Origin: Flammeovirga kamogawensis
Lineage (GTDB): Bacteria; Bacteroidota; Bacteroidia; Cytophagales; Flammeovirgaceae
DNA: 64,000 bases
Direction: 5' to 3'
NCBI RefSeq assembly: GCF_018736065.1
Contig: NZ_CP076128.1
Span: forward strand, 186,001 to 250,000
In this document: piece after piece, positions 7,918 through 16,170 of the stretch
Layout: the number at the start of each line of letters is the position of its first letter
Position numbering within the stretch: position 1 is the first letter of the stretch
The notes under the pieces: model-generated
What the model was told of the DNA's origin: nothing
Seen by the model: only the letters and a program-made list of their open reading frames with translations
The model's database searches: none
Position numbers and translations under genes: made by a program

Positions 7918-10215
7918 TTATAAAGTTTTGTCTTGAACATATAAAGATTGTAGAACAGTAGAATCTACAACAACTTGATGTTTTGTGTGTAAACTTTTTA
8001 CCCATTCTTTCTCTAAGTATTCTTGATAATCTGCAATTACATTACCTTTAGACTCGTTGAATGTTTTGGGTGCAGTTGGTAAGATTTCTTTTACATTCAC
8101 TATAATAAAGCGATTGTTTTCTTCAAAAATGTATCTACCTACTTTCATTTCGATATTTTTCTTGTAAGGGAGTGAGTTTTCTGTGAAAATCCCATCCGTA
8201 TACTGAATAGCTAAATTATGTTCAGAATTTTTAGTGTTGATAAACTTTGTGACTTCAGTAGTGAAGTATTTTAAATCTACAACACCATTAACACCTTCTT
8301 CAAAGTGAGACTTAATTCTATTTATATTAACACCTTTTTTAACCAATTGATTTTTGATGTTATTAAATCTCTTTTTTCTTAAAACACTACCTTCTTTTTT
8401 GTCATACTCAACATTGATTACAATAAAGAGGTTGATTTCTGTATTTAAAACATCAGCAACTTTCTGAAGGTCTTTGATTCTACTTTTGTATAAATAAGAA
8501 CTATTTCTTTTGTAGTTAATTGTAGATACTTCAGTAGGAAATACTCTAAAATAACCAGAGTCTAACATTAATAGTGTTTCATTTTCTAAATCTTTACTTC
8601 CAGTATTATATACCTCAACATCTGCTCGGGTGTCCCACATGTAATCTTTTCTGTGTTGATTGTGATATGTTTTTAATGCTGTAATATCAGAAGATGCTTT
8701 ATTCCATACACAATCTTCCATTACTCTAAATAATAATAACCCATCTTTGTATTCTTGTGCAAGATGTTTGTATTCAGGGTATTTATCAGCAAGGTTCTTT
8801 TTTTCTTCTTCTAGTAGAATAATGTTAGAAAAAGAATCGAAATCACTGTTTAAAAGATTTTCAAGGTTGTCGTTTTTAGAACTCTTCTGTGTAGTCGATA
8901 CATAATCAAAAAAGTCGTTTACGGTAACTTTTCTTGTAGCCAAAGTGAAGATTACCTTTTTTGCATTTTTAACAGATAAGTCTTCGGGAACTTTCCATTG
9001 GCCTTTTAACCTTGTAGAATCTATTAAAGAGAAAGCAATTGATTTGTTTTCTTCGTTAATAGTATACTCATTGTCATTTTTCAGTTTTTGAATAAAATGT
9101 TGACGACTTGTTGAAGAACGACTGTCTTTTTTTACTTTCTTTACAAGGGTAGGGTAGAGTACTTCATATTCCATTACTGGTTTTTTCTGGTATAACCTTA
9201 TAATGTGCCATCCGAAATCAGTTCGAACAGGGTTTGATATGCTCCCTATTGAATCTAATGAATAGACCCCTTCCATAAATTCTTTCGGAAAACGTACTTC
9301 ACTTACAGGAGGGAGAATACCTTCTTTAGATGAAGACCTTTTATCATCGGAGAAATTACTACACATTGCAGCCCAATCACCACCAAGTTGTAGACTATCA
9401 TAGATAGCATTTATTTTTCTTTGAGCAATTTCTTGATTTTCAGCTTTATCTTTTTTAGTAGACTTAATCATGATATGTTGTACCTGTAATGTACCATATC
9501 GTTCTCGTTTATCTTTTACATAAATCAAATGATAACCGAAGTCGGTTCTGACTGGTCCAACCACATCTCCAATTTTTGCTTTGAAAGCTGCATCTTCAAA
9601 AGGATATACCATTTGTAAAGATGTAAAGTAACCCAAATCACCTTTATTTTGTTTAGCAGAAGGATCTTGTGAAGATGTAAAGGCAACCTGTTCAAAGTTT
9701 TTACCTTCTTTAATTTCTTCTAGTAAATTGATTGCTGTAGTATATGCTTTTAATGTATCTTCAGGACTTGCATCTTTTTTGGCTGTAATAAGAATATGAG
9801 AGGCTCTCACTTCAATTTTCTGACGATCGTAAGCCTCTTTTACAAGACTGTCGTTAAAAACTGATTCCGTTAAATAAGGTTCTTCTAGTTGGTTAAGGTA
9901 CATCTTATATTCATTTTGAAATGCAGGAAGAGTATCATAACCTAATGTGATTGCTTCAGCAACTTTTAGTTTAAAATTGATGAATAAATCTAAATAATCA
10001 TCAACACTTTCTTTTGAATAAAAAGCACTGTCATTACTGTAATTTTTATCATATAGATAAACGAAATTTTCTTTTGTTACAGCTTCGCCATCTAAAGAAA
10101 GTATATTTTCTGTTTTATGAAGTTTAGATTTTTGTCCAAAATTAGTCGCACATCCAATTAATAGAGAAGCTAGTGATGCCAAAGTAATAAATTGGCTAAA
10201 TTTTGAATTAAGCAT
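7918..10215 (-). CDS. Parvulin-type peptidyl-prolyl isomerase lipoprotein with two rotamase domains
   Basis: A 765-residue lipoprotein (lipobox LLIGC, lipidated C22). The N-terminal chaperone-like segment (about 35-133) precedes two PpiC/parvulin domains. The first, about 135-235, has RASHILI, GDLGYF and VGPVRTDFGYHLI; the second, about 243-345, has VQHIMI and NPVRTDFGWHII. A long C-terminal region of about 400 residues follows. This layout matches the large PrsA/SurA-like foldases of Bacteroidota that help outer-membrane proteins fold in the periplasm. Its position next to bamD supports a role in outer-membrane protein biogenesis. A terminator separates it from bamD, so it may rely on its own promoter or read-through. 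Confidence 0.85.
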   Translation of the reverse strand: MLNSKFSQFITLASLASLLIGCATNFGQKSKLHKTENILSLDGEAVTKENFVYLYDKNYSNDSAFYSKESVDDYLDLFINFKLKVAEAITLGYDTLPAFQNEYKMYLNQLEEPYLTESVFNDSLVKEAYDRQKIEVRASHILITAKKDASPEDTLKAYTTAINLLEEIKEGKNFEQVAFTSSQDPSAKQNKGDLGYFTSLQMVYPFEDAAFKAKIGDVVGPVRTDFGYHLIYVKDKRERYGTLQVQHIMIKSTKKDKAENQEIAQRKINAIYDSLQLGGDWAAMCSNFSDDKRSSSKEGILPPVSEVRFPKEFMEGVYSLDSIGSISNPVRTDFGWHIIRLYQKKPVMEYEVLYPTLVKKVKKDSRSSTSRQHFIQKLKNDNEYTINEENKSIAFSLIDSTRLKGQWKVPEDLSVKNAKKVIFTLATRKVTVNDFFDYVSTTQKSSKNDNLENLLNSDFDSFSNIILLEEEKKNLADKYPEYKHLAQEYKDGLLLFRVMEDCVWNKASSDITALKTYHNQHRKDYMWDTRADVEVYNTGSKDLENETLLMLDSGYFRVFPTEVSTINYKRNSSYLYKSRIKDLQKVADVLNTEINLFIVINVEYDKKEGSVLRKKRFNNIKNQLVKKGVNINRIKSHFEEGVNGVVDLKYFTTEVTKFINTKNSEHNLAIQYTDGIFTENSLPYKKNIEMKVGRYIFEENNRFIIVNVKEILPTAPKTFNESKGNVIADYQEYLEKEWVKSLHTKHQVVVDSTVLQSLYVQDKTL

Positions 10216-10318
10216 TTGATCAGAAATTATTAGAATTCTATTTAAAAAATAATACTTACAAATATATTAGTATTTTTTATTGACTAAATATGTCGTTTTT
10301 TAGATTCATAATCAATAA

Positions 10319-10353
10319 AAAAGGCGAATCAATTTAAAACTGATTCGCCTTTT
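10319..10353 (-). terminator. Intrinsic terminator after bamD
   Basis: A perfect 13-bp stem (10319-10331 with 10341-10353) with a 9-nt loop; on the minus strand it ends in a T tract. It lies 16 bp beyond the bamD stop. Confidence 0.88.
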
Positions 10354-10369
10354 GTGGAATTAGACTGTA

Positions 10370-11347
10370 TTAATCGTCATTTTTTTGATCTTGAATTTGC
10401 TCCAAGTTCTTTCCTCTTTTTCTTTTAGATCTACGGCCTTCTTTAGGTCCTTCTTTTTCCAATTTCTCAGCTTCTTCTTTTGAGATTTTACCTGCTTTAG
10501 CTTCAGCTTCGATTTTGGCTTTTTGTTTTTCCCAAGCAGCCTTTTTCTGCATGTGTTTCTTTAAATCTTTGTCGACACTAACTTTAAGCTTTTTAGCATC
10601 TTCATAAGCTCCACTATCAGAATAACGTTCTCCGAATTTCTTATACGTTTTTAAAGCGTCGTTGTATCGTTCTTCTTGCTTATTAAAAACAGACATCTTT
10701 GCTAACTCATATTCAGCTTCCATCTTCTTGTACATCGCCTCTGGCTTGTAATCTGAATCCGGATAATCCTTCATAAAGTTCTCATAAGCAATTGCAGCTG
10801 CTTTGTAATATCTTAAATGAGAATATTGTTTAGATACCTCAAATGCCTTTAATTCTAAACGAGCTCTTAATTCATTTATAAGGTCATCACATTGTTCTGC
10901 ATATTGACTAGTAGGGTATCTGTTAATGAAGTTTTGTAATTCTTCAATAGCAGCATCAGTACCAGATTGATCTAAATTGTAATCAGGAGTATCTTTATAT
11001 AAAGAGTACCCATTCATAAATAATGCTTCTTCTGCAAAAGGACTTCGATTATAGGTCTCGAAGAAACTTTTGAAGTGATGAGATGCAATTAAGTATTGTT
11101 GCTGCTCATATTGGCTATATGCGTAATAGAACTGAATTTTTTCGTATTCAGCTGCGCCAACAAAAGCTCCCATAATATCTTCAAAAAGAACAGATGCTTT
11201 ATAAAACTGTTTATTGTCGTAATAATTAAGAGCTGCATCATATTTTTCATTGATGTCTCTACTCTTAGATATTCTCGAAAACTTACTACAAGAGAAGGAT
11301 AAAGTACCTAAAATTGCACAAGTGATTAATATTTTCTTACTCAACAT
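10370..11347 (-). CDS. bamD: Outer membrane protein assembly factor BamD
   Basis: A 325-residue outer-membrane lipoprotein (lipobox LSFSC, C20). Repeated TPR-like helices follow, with the features of BamD: KYDAALNYYDNKQFYKASVLFEDI, YYAYSQYEQQQYLIASHHFKSF and SPFAEEALFMNGYSLY. BamD is the essential TPR partner of BamA and recognises substrate beta-signals. The last 50 or so residues form a lysine/glutamate-rich, probably disordered tail (KAGKISKEEAEKLEKEG) that Escherichia coli BamD lacks. It stands as a single gene with its own terminator, upstream of the PPIase lipoprotein. Confidence 0.88.
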   Translation of the reverse strand: MLSKKILITCAILGTLSFSCSKFSRISKSRDINEKYDAALNYYDNKQFYKASVLFEDIMGAFVGAAEYEKIQFYYAYSQYEQQQYLIASHHFKSFFETYNRSPFAEEALFMNGYSLYKDTPDYNLDQSGTDAAIEELQNFINRYPTSQYAEQCDDLINELRARLELKAFEVSKQYSHLRYYKAAAIAYENFMKDYPDSDYKPEAMYKKMEAEYELAKMSVFNKQEERYNDALKTYKKFGERYSDSGAYEDAKKLKVSVDKDLKKHMQKKAAWEKQKAKIEAEAKAGKISKEEAEKLEKEGPKEGRRSKRKRGKNLEQIQDQKNDD

Positions 11348-11502
11348 AACTGCAAATCTAGATTTGTGATCTCTTATTTAAAAAGGAAATTATTTCTAAA
11401 ACCGATGAAAGTTTGTAGTTGACTGATAATAGGTAGATTAATTTTCTTGTTAAGATCATTTTTTTGCTAAAAAATATAATTTTGCCCCAAATATAGCAGG
11501 AT

Positions 11503-11538
11503 AAAAAGAAAGACCCCCAATTTTTAAAAAAGGAGGTC
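11503..11538 (-). terminator. Terminator after the adhesin-like gene
   Basis: A 7-bp stem (GACCCCC at 11512-11518 with GGAGGTC at 11532-11538, one G-T pair) runs on the minus strand into a TCTTTCTTTTT tail. It lies 24 bp beyond the stop of the sigma/anti-sigma operon. Confidence 0.65.
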
Positions 11539-11561
11539 ATCTTTATTGAAAAAAAATATGA

Positions 11562-12572
11562 TTAATTAAATTTTATGCTTCCATATGCAGATCTTACATT
11601 AATTGTTTTGTCAGAAGATGCTTCATTATTGTAACCGCTATATTCTGCAGATGTATTTTTTTCGATCTGTTTATTGATAGTTAAACCTTCTAAATTTGAT
11701 TTGAAGCTTCCGTATTTAACAGATGCATTAAATTGAAAACTTACGTCCGGATCAAAATCAATTTTTGCAGAACCATAAGAGACGTCAATATCCATACTTT
11801 TAAATGAGGTAGCTACTTTGTTTACCTTTACAGAACCATAATCTGCTTCCGCTTGTAAAGTACTTCTTAAAATATCAACGTTAAGATTAGAATAAGCACA
11901 ATCAGCAATTAAGTCTCCAGCAGTACCAATATTAATATTACCATATTTATCATCTATTTCTGCAGAATTAACTTGCCCAATCGATAGTTTTCCTAAATAT
12001 CTCGAACGAATCTCTGCATTTTCAATAAAATCAATTTCACAGCTACTATAGCTAATATTAATTGAGTTTGATTTTCCATTTAATTCATTGGCAATAAAAG
12101 AACCATAGCTAACATTAAATTCACCGCTGCCATTAATAGATTCAGTAACTAAACTCCCGTATTTATTATCAATATCTAGATTTATGTCTTCAGGTGCAGT
12201 TACATTGTATGTAATTTTAAACCCTTTCTTATTATTTATAGATACAGAACTTGGAGTAATTGTGGTGAACAAAATAGTATTATCACTTATATTATTTTGC
12301 ACTTTAATTGATGATAAAATATCTTCAGCTTTACCTTGGTTAGGATGCCAAGCTTCTATAACAATCTTTACCTCTATTGTTTTTTGTTGTTTTGATGTAG
12401 AAATATTAATATCTCCATATTTATTATTTATTGATAAAACAGTAGAAGAATTAATGTCATTGAATGTTTTTTCTATTGTTTTTTCAGCATTAGGATGCTG
12501 TGCAAATGCCCAGTTAGATAAAATAACTAAAAAGGCGATTAGACTATATTGAATAATGTTGCGGCTTTTCAT
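11562..12572 (-). CDS. Secreted beta-repeat protein, DUF4097/head-GIN adhesin-like
   Basis: A 336-residue exported protein with a signal peptide (cleavage near AFAQ, residues 22-25). The rest is an array of short beta repeats centred on KYG/SYGS motifs (INNKYGDINIS, VSYGSFIAN, ISYSSCEI, DDKYGNINIG, ADYGSVKVN, VSYGSAKID, VKYGSFKSN, RSAYGSIKF), as in DUF4097/DUF2807 beta-helix proteins. These are often the third gene of an ECF sigma/anti-sigma operon in Bacteroidota, as here; their function is unknown. The gene overlaps the anti-sigma gene by 29 nt and so is translationally coupled. It is probably periplasmic or bound to the outer membrane and may be involved in sensing or adhesion. Confidence 0.78.
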   Translation of the reverse strand: MKSRNIIQYSLIAFLVILSNWAFAQHPNAEKTIEKTFNDINSSTVLSINNKYGDINISTSKQQKTIEVKIVIEAWHPNQGKAEDILSSIKVQNNISDNTILFTTITPSSVSINNKKGFKITYNVTAPEDINLDIDNKYGSLVTESINGSGEFNVSYGSFIANELNGKSNSINISYSSCEIDFIENAEIRSRYLGKLSIGQVNSAEIDDKYGNINIGTAGDLIADCAYSNLNVDILRSTLQAEADYGSVKVNKVATSFKSMDIDVSYGSAKIDFDPDVSFQFNASVKYGSFKSNLEGLTINKQIEKNTSAEYSGYNNEASSDKTINVRSAYGSIKFN

Positions 12573-13308
12573 CTTTTATCTCTTCTTTTGATGTACTAAT
12601 AATAATTTCCATTTGTTTGTTTAGCAACTCGACTTGTAGCTCTAAATTAATAAGCATCTGATGTTTAATCACCTCTGGCTGACTACTTGTTTTTTCTTCA
12701 GCCTTTAATCTCTTATAGCCCTTTTTTAGGCTTTTAAGTTGGCTGTCAAAATCTTGAAGTAGTTTGATATCTTTAAAGTTTAGTGCCTTAATTTGCTTTC
12801 TTTTATTAGATATCATAGACATGTAATAACCTTCTGCCTGTTGCCATTCTGAAGCTGGTTTTTCTGGAGTTGTTTGCATAGAGTTGTAACTTCCAATCCA
12901 ACCAATACCGATACCAATAATTATAGCTGCTGCTACAGAAATCCACTGTTTAGAAATTTTGAATTTAACTTCTTTAGTAGGAGTTTTCTTTTCTTCTTCT
13001 TTATCTAATTGATTCTCAATTTTATCCCATAAAGAAGAAGGAGCATCATATTTATCAAATGATTGATTGGAAAGTTGCTCTATTTGAACAGATGAAATAC
13101 TTTCTTTATCTAATTCTGAGGCAATTTTAAGCCATACGTTGTCCTGAGGTTTATGAAAATCTAGCTCACTTTTTTTGCTCAGTATTTCACGTTCAAGATT
13201 GTCATTTAAAACCTCTTTAAATCTATTGTTTGTATTTGTAGAAGGAGATAAGCAGTCTAACTTATCTTTATTTTCTAATATAAATCGTTCTAATTTGTCC
13301 ATAATCAT
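12544..13308 (-). CDS. Probable membrane anti-sigma factor
   Basis: A 254-residue protein with a cytoplasmic N-terminal half (about 1-125, charged), one transmembrane helix (about 128-148, WISVAAAIIIGIGIGWIGSY) and a C-terminal coiled, charged domain of about 100 residues. It has no conserved zinc anti-sigma HxxxCxxC motif. Its identity rests on topology and position: it begins 8 bp after an ECF sigma gene and overlaps the following gene. The two repeat-like N-terminal segments, KPQDNVWLKIASELDKE and APSSLWDKIENQLDKEE, look like short sigma-binding or interaction motifs. It would hold the sigma factor at the inner membrane until an envelope signal releases it. Confidence 0.7.
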   Translation of the reverse strand: MIMDKLERFILENKDKLDCLSPSTNTNNRFKEVLNDNLEREILSKKSELDFHKPQDNVWLKIASELDKESISSVQIEQLSNQSFDKYDAPSSLWDKIENQLDKEEEKKTPTKEVKFKISKQWISVAAAIIIGIGIGWIGSYNSMQTTPEKPASEWQQAEGYYMSMISNKRKQIKALNFKDIKLLQDFDSQLKSLKKGYKRLKAEEKTSSQPEVIKHQMLINLELQVELLNKQMEIIISTSKEEIKDEKPQHYSI

Positions 13309-13316
13309 TGCTGCTT

Positions 13317-13841
13317 TTATAGAGAAACTTTTAAAATGTCTTTCAATTTTTTCTTAGCTCTGCTGTATTGTGATTTTGATGCAGACTCTGAAATTGAAAG
13401 TATCTGAGAGATTTCTCTATGGTCATATCCCTCAAGTAAATACAATGAAAATACAATACGGTAGCCATCTGGTAGTAACTGTATAGCTTCTCTAATACGG
13501 TCTATGTTGAGGATTAAATCAATATCTTTTTCTTCCTTTTCTGGAATACTAGAAATATTATTTTCTTCCATTTCTACCAAATCTAATCTTCTTTTTTTTA
13601 CATGATTAATAGAATGATTCACTACTATTCTTTTTAACCATGCACCAAAAGATGATGTGCCATTAAATTGATGAAGATTTTTAAAAGCACTCAAAAACGA
13701 TTCTTGTAATATATCTTCTGCTTCTTCTAGATTGTTTACAATCCGTACACAGATGTTATACATTGCCTTCGAATATTGATTGTACAATTCGAATTGAGCT
13801 TTGCGGTCACCTTCTTTACATTTATCAAGTATTGCTGTCAT
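13317..13841 (-). CDS. ECF RNA polymerase sigma factor, RpoE-like
   Basis: A 174-residue sigma-70 factor with only regions 2 and 4. Region 2 is at about 20-80 (YNICVRIVNNLEEAEDILQESFLSAFKNLHQF, then WLKRIVVNHSINHVKKRR), and region 4 at about 110-165 (LPDGYRIVFSLYLLEGYDHREISQILSIS as the helix-turn-helix, ending SQYSRAKKKLK). It redirects RNA polymerase to an unknown regulon, probably under control of the downstream membrane anti-sigma gene 8 bp away. Its targets likely include its own operon. No autoregulated promoter motif could be identified by eye. Confidence 0.9.
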   Translation of the reverse strand: MTAILDKCKEGDRKAQFELYNQYSKAMYNICVRIVNNLEEAEDILQESFLSAFKNLHQFNGTSSFGAWLKRIVVNHSINHVKKRRLDLVEMEENNISSIPEKEEKDIDLILNIDRIREAIQLLPDGYRIVFSLYLLEGYDHREISQILSISESASKSQYSRAKKKLKDILKVSL

Positions 13842-13907
13842 TGTGATAATATCTAATTCACTTTAAAAGACAGAGATAAAGATAGAAGGTTGCGTGAGGG
13901 AGAAAAA

Positions 13908-14330
13908 TTATTGATTACATTTTTTACAAGTACCTACAATTAAGTAGTTAGTTTCTGAGGCTGTATAGCCTTCAGGTAGGGTAACTGGATGAATTGGGAG
14001 GTCATCCATACATTCTGTATCACCGCAAGACTGACATTTAAAATGTACATGTTCATGTCTATGGTGAGATTCAGTACAAAAATCTGAATTGCACATTGCA
14101 AACTTTACTAAGCTATTTTCATCAATTACTCGATGTAAAATACCTTTTTCAATAAACGTTTTTAATGTTCTATAAATAGTTGCACGGTCACAAATACCAA
14201 CTAATTGCTCTTCGATGACATTTTCACTTAAAGCAATCTTAGTTCCCATAAAAATGTTTAAGATACTAATTCTGCTTGCGGTTCTTCGTAAATCGAAGTC
14301 GTTTAATATTTGTAGTGCTGTTGTACTCAT
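13908..14330 (-). CDS. Fur-family metal-responsive regulator
   Basis: A 140-residue Fur-type repressor. The N-terminal winged helix carries the family recognition segment DRATIYRTLKTF, and the dimer/metal domain has HHRHEHVHFKCQSCG followed by a second CxxC (CKKCN) at the C-terminus; the two CxxC pairs form the structural zinc site. Fur, Zur and PerR cannot be separated by eye, but the length and compact C-terminus are common for Zur/Fur-like regulators of this phylum. It lies between a terminator upstream and the sigma-factor gene 66 bp downstream on the same strand. Confidence 0.85.
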   Translation of the reverse strand: MSTTALQILNDFDLRRTASRISILNIFMGTKIALSENVIEEQLVGICDRATIYRTLKTFIEKGILHRVIDENSLVKFAMCNSDFCTESHHRHEHVHFKCQSCGDTECMDDLPIHPVTLPEGYTASETNYLIVGTCKKCNQ

Positions 14331-14345
14331 AATGCAAAAATAAAA

Positions 14346-14375
14346 AATGCGGATAACATTACTATTATCCGCATT
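14346..14375 (-). terminator. Terminator upstream of the Fur-family gene
   Basis: A perfect 11-bp stem (14346-14356 with 14365-14375) with an 8-nt loop runs, on the minus strand, into TTTTTTA. It ends the mlaD/unknown-protein transcript 20 bp after its stop codon and isolates the Fur-family gene. Confidence 0.85.
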
Positions 14376-14394
14376 GTAAAAAGTATTTAATTTT

Positions 14395-15021
14395 TTATAC
14401 TACGTTTCCAGGACGAACCATGAAAGAATTGCAGAATACTTGGAACACCGGTACATTATCAATTTCTAATACACTACCAATCTCCTTAATTTTATCTAAT
14501 TCAACTTCAGTAATAGATCTTTCATTTAATAGATCATCATCTTCTTCCATAAATAAGAATGAAATAAATTTCACAAAAATAAACGGAGCATTAAGAATAT
14601 CTCTTTTAAGATCTCCAGTTAATGATTCAGGGTTTTTAAGCGTTTCTAAAATTACATTATTAGCCTTTAAAGAAGAGTGCATTGTAATTTTAATTAACTC
14701 ATAAAAACGGTGTTCCCATTCTGTAAAGTTGTACGATAAATATTTTAATGCAGGTGCTAAAGGATCATTTTTTTGGAAGAAACTTCTTCTTGATAACTTT
14801 CTAGCCTTTCTTCTTAATGTAATTTCTTCGTAATGACTTACACTGCCATTTGCTAGTGTAATACCAATCGAAGGTGAGATAAGAATAATAGAAATAAAAT
14901 CGTCATCACTTAAGTCCATAAAATTTGGATCGATTTTCAAAAAATCTTTCTTAAGTTTTGTCATTTCATTAAAGAAATCATTATCTCTTACCAGTGTAAT
15001 TAATTCACTCCCTGTAATCAT
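14395..15021 (-). CDS. Conserved-looking protein of unknown function
   Basis: The ATG at 15021 (protein begins MITGSELITLV, 208 residues) is preferred. An upstream in-frame ATG at 15108 would add 29 basic residues and overlap mlaD by 59 bp. The product is mostly helical, with no signal peptide or membrane span visible, and has an acidic FMEEDDDLL segment near residue 165. I do not recognise the family. It lies 28 bp after the mlaD stop and is followed by a strong terminator, so mlaD and this gene probably form a two-gene unit. A soluble, perhaps regulatory, partner role is only a guess. Confidence 0.6.
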   Translation of the reverse strand: MITGSELITLVRDNDFFNEMTKLKKDFLKIDPNFMDLSDDDFISIILISPSIGITLANGSVSHYEEITLRRKARKLSRRSFFQKNDPLAPALKYLSYNFTEWEHRFYELIKITMHSSLKANNVILETLKNPESLTGDLKRDILNAPFIFVKFISFLFMEEDDDLLNERSITEVELDKIKEIGSVLEIDNVPVFQVFCNSFMVRPGNVV

Positions 15022-15049
15022 TATTTTTTCGTTTATATTATTAGTTATT

Positions 15050-15994
15050 TTATTTCTTGTCTTCTTTTGGTGCTTTGTCTTTTTTACCAAAAACCGAGAA
15101 GTGAACATATCTTTTAGGATGAGCTTTAAAATCGATCAATAGACTATCCATACTTGCCATAGTACTTACTAATTGATCGTGCATTTCCCTTTGTGTAAGT
15201 AAAGCACCTACAGATCCATTTGGATCGTTGATAGCATTAAGAGTTCTGTTTGCATTTGCTAAAACGTCTTGAGCATTCTTTACTGTTTGTGTTAAAGGTG
15301 CATTGTTTAATGAGTCGGCTAAATGATCCATTTTTGCTAATAAAGGAGTAAGTTCTGCTGAAGCATCCTTTAAATTAGCAGTCATCACCTTTACATTGTA
15401 TAAAGTTTGATCTATACCACCCTTGTCTACTTTACTCATTATTGAGTTTGTCTTATCAAGCATCTGATTAACACGCTCACCTGTACCTCTAAAACCAGCT
15501 AAAACCATTTGAACGGAATCTAAAGTTTGTTCTAAAGATTTCATTAACGGATCTGCCTTAGTTGCAAGAGACGCAAATAACCCGTCTTCAATACCTCCTT
15601 GAAGTGTTGCATTAGGTTCAGCAATAGTAGTTTTATTCTCAGTTCTTAAGATAATTTGTTTATCACCTAACATTCCTTTGTCAGCAATAAAAGCTTTTGT
15701 TTCGGTATAAATTAGTATATTATCTTTTAGATCAATAGTTACACGAACAACATTATTTTGATTTTGTAAAAGTTCTATTGCAGATACTCTTCCAACTATA
15801 ACACCATTAATAGTGACATTATTAGAGACCTGCAGGTCGGGACTTTTATCATATTCAATAAAATATGTGTGATGGTCAGAAAAAATATCTATTCCTTTTA
15901 GGAAATTAAAACCGGTGTAAAGTACAATGCCACAGACGATTGCAAATAATCCGACCTTGACTTCATTTGATAATTCAATTTTAAAATTGGACAC
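15050..15994 (-). CDS. mlaD: MlaD/MCE-family lipid-transport protein
   Basis: A 314-residue inner-membrane-anchored protein: one N-terminal helix (about 12-31, VGLFAIVCGIVLYTGFNFL) and an MCE domain (about 37-125, YDKSPDLQVSNNVTINGVIVGRV, with KGMLGDKQIILR). A long helical C-terminal part with repeated leucine heptads forms the periplasmic tube or shaft. MlaD-type proteins hexamerise and move phospholipids between the inner membrane and outer membrane. The MlaE permease and MlaF ATPase usually found with it are not within this window's neighbourhood. It lies divergent to lptD, across a 176-bp gap, so two outer-membrane lipid systems share one control region. Confidence 0.85.
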   Translation of the reverse strand: MSNFKIELSNEVKVGLFAIVCGIVLYTGFNFLKGIDIFSDHHTYFIEYDKSPDLQVSNNVTINGVIVGRVSAIELLQNQNNVVRVTIDLKDNILIYTETKAFIADKGMLGDKQIILRTENKTTIAEPNATLQGGIEDGLFASLATKADPLMKSLEQTLDSVQMVLAGFRGTGERVNQMLDKTNSIMSKVDKGGIDQTLYNVKVMTANLKDASAELTPLLAKMDHLADSLNNAPLTQTVKNAQDVLANANRTLNAINDPNGSVGALLTQREMHDQLVSTMASMDSLLIDFKAHPKRYVHFSVFGKKDKAPKEDKK

Positions 15995-16109
15995 AATAAT
16001 AGTATTTGATTTGAATTCTTTTTCTTCTAATGTAGCTTGCAGCTGTATTTCGACATCTCAAATTTATCAAAGAATATCATTTAATCTATATTTCTTTCAA
16101 CTTTTGATC

Positions 16110-16139
16110 TTGAAGACTAAAAATATTACATTAAATTTG
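16110..16139 (+). promoter_or_regulatory. lptD promoter (Bacteroidota type)
   Basis: TTG at 16110-16112, then 19 bp, then TAAATTTG at 16132-16139. This is a full match to the -33/-7 consensus of Bacteroidota sigma-A promoters. It is 31 bp before the lptD ATG, so the predicted leader is short. A reverse TAnnTTTG (TAAATTTG on the minus strand) at 16059-16066 could serve mlaD. Confidence 0.65.
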
Positions 16140-16170
16140 TATAACATGATGTTTTAATATCATCTGATAA

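Noticed and set aside
11353-11366. CAAATCTAGATTTG, which holds TAnnTTTG on both strands
   Set aside because: On the minus strand it lies only 6 bp before the bamD start, too close for a normal leader, and no -33 element is present.
11358-11540. A 60-codon minus-strand frame between bamD and the adhesin-like gene
   Set aside because: It covers the terminator hairpin at 11512-11538 and is made largely of AT-rich low-complexity codons.
14395-15108. The longer N-terminal extension of the unknown gene after mlaD
   Set aside because: The 29 extra residues are very basic and overlap the mlaD end by 59 bp; the ATG at 15021 fits the spacing after the mlaD stop better.
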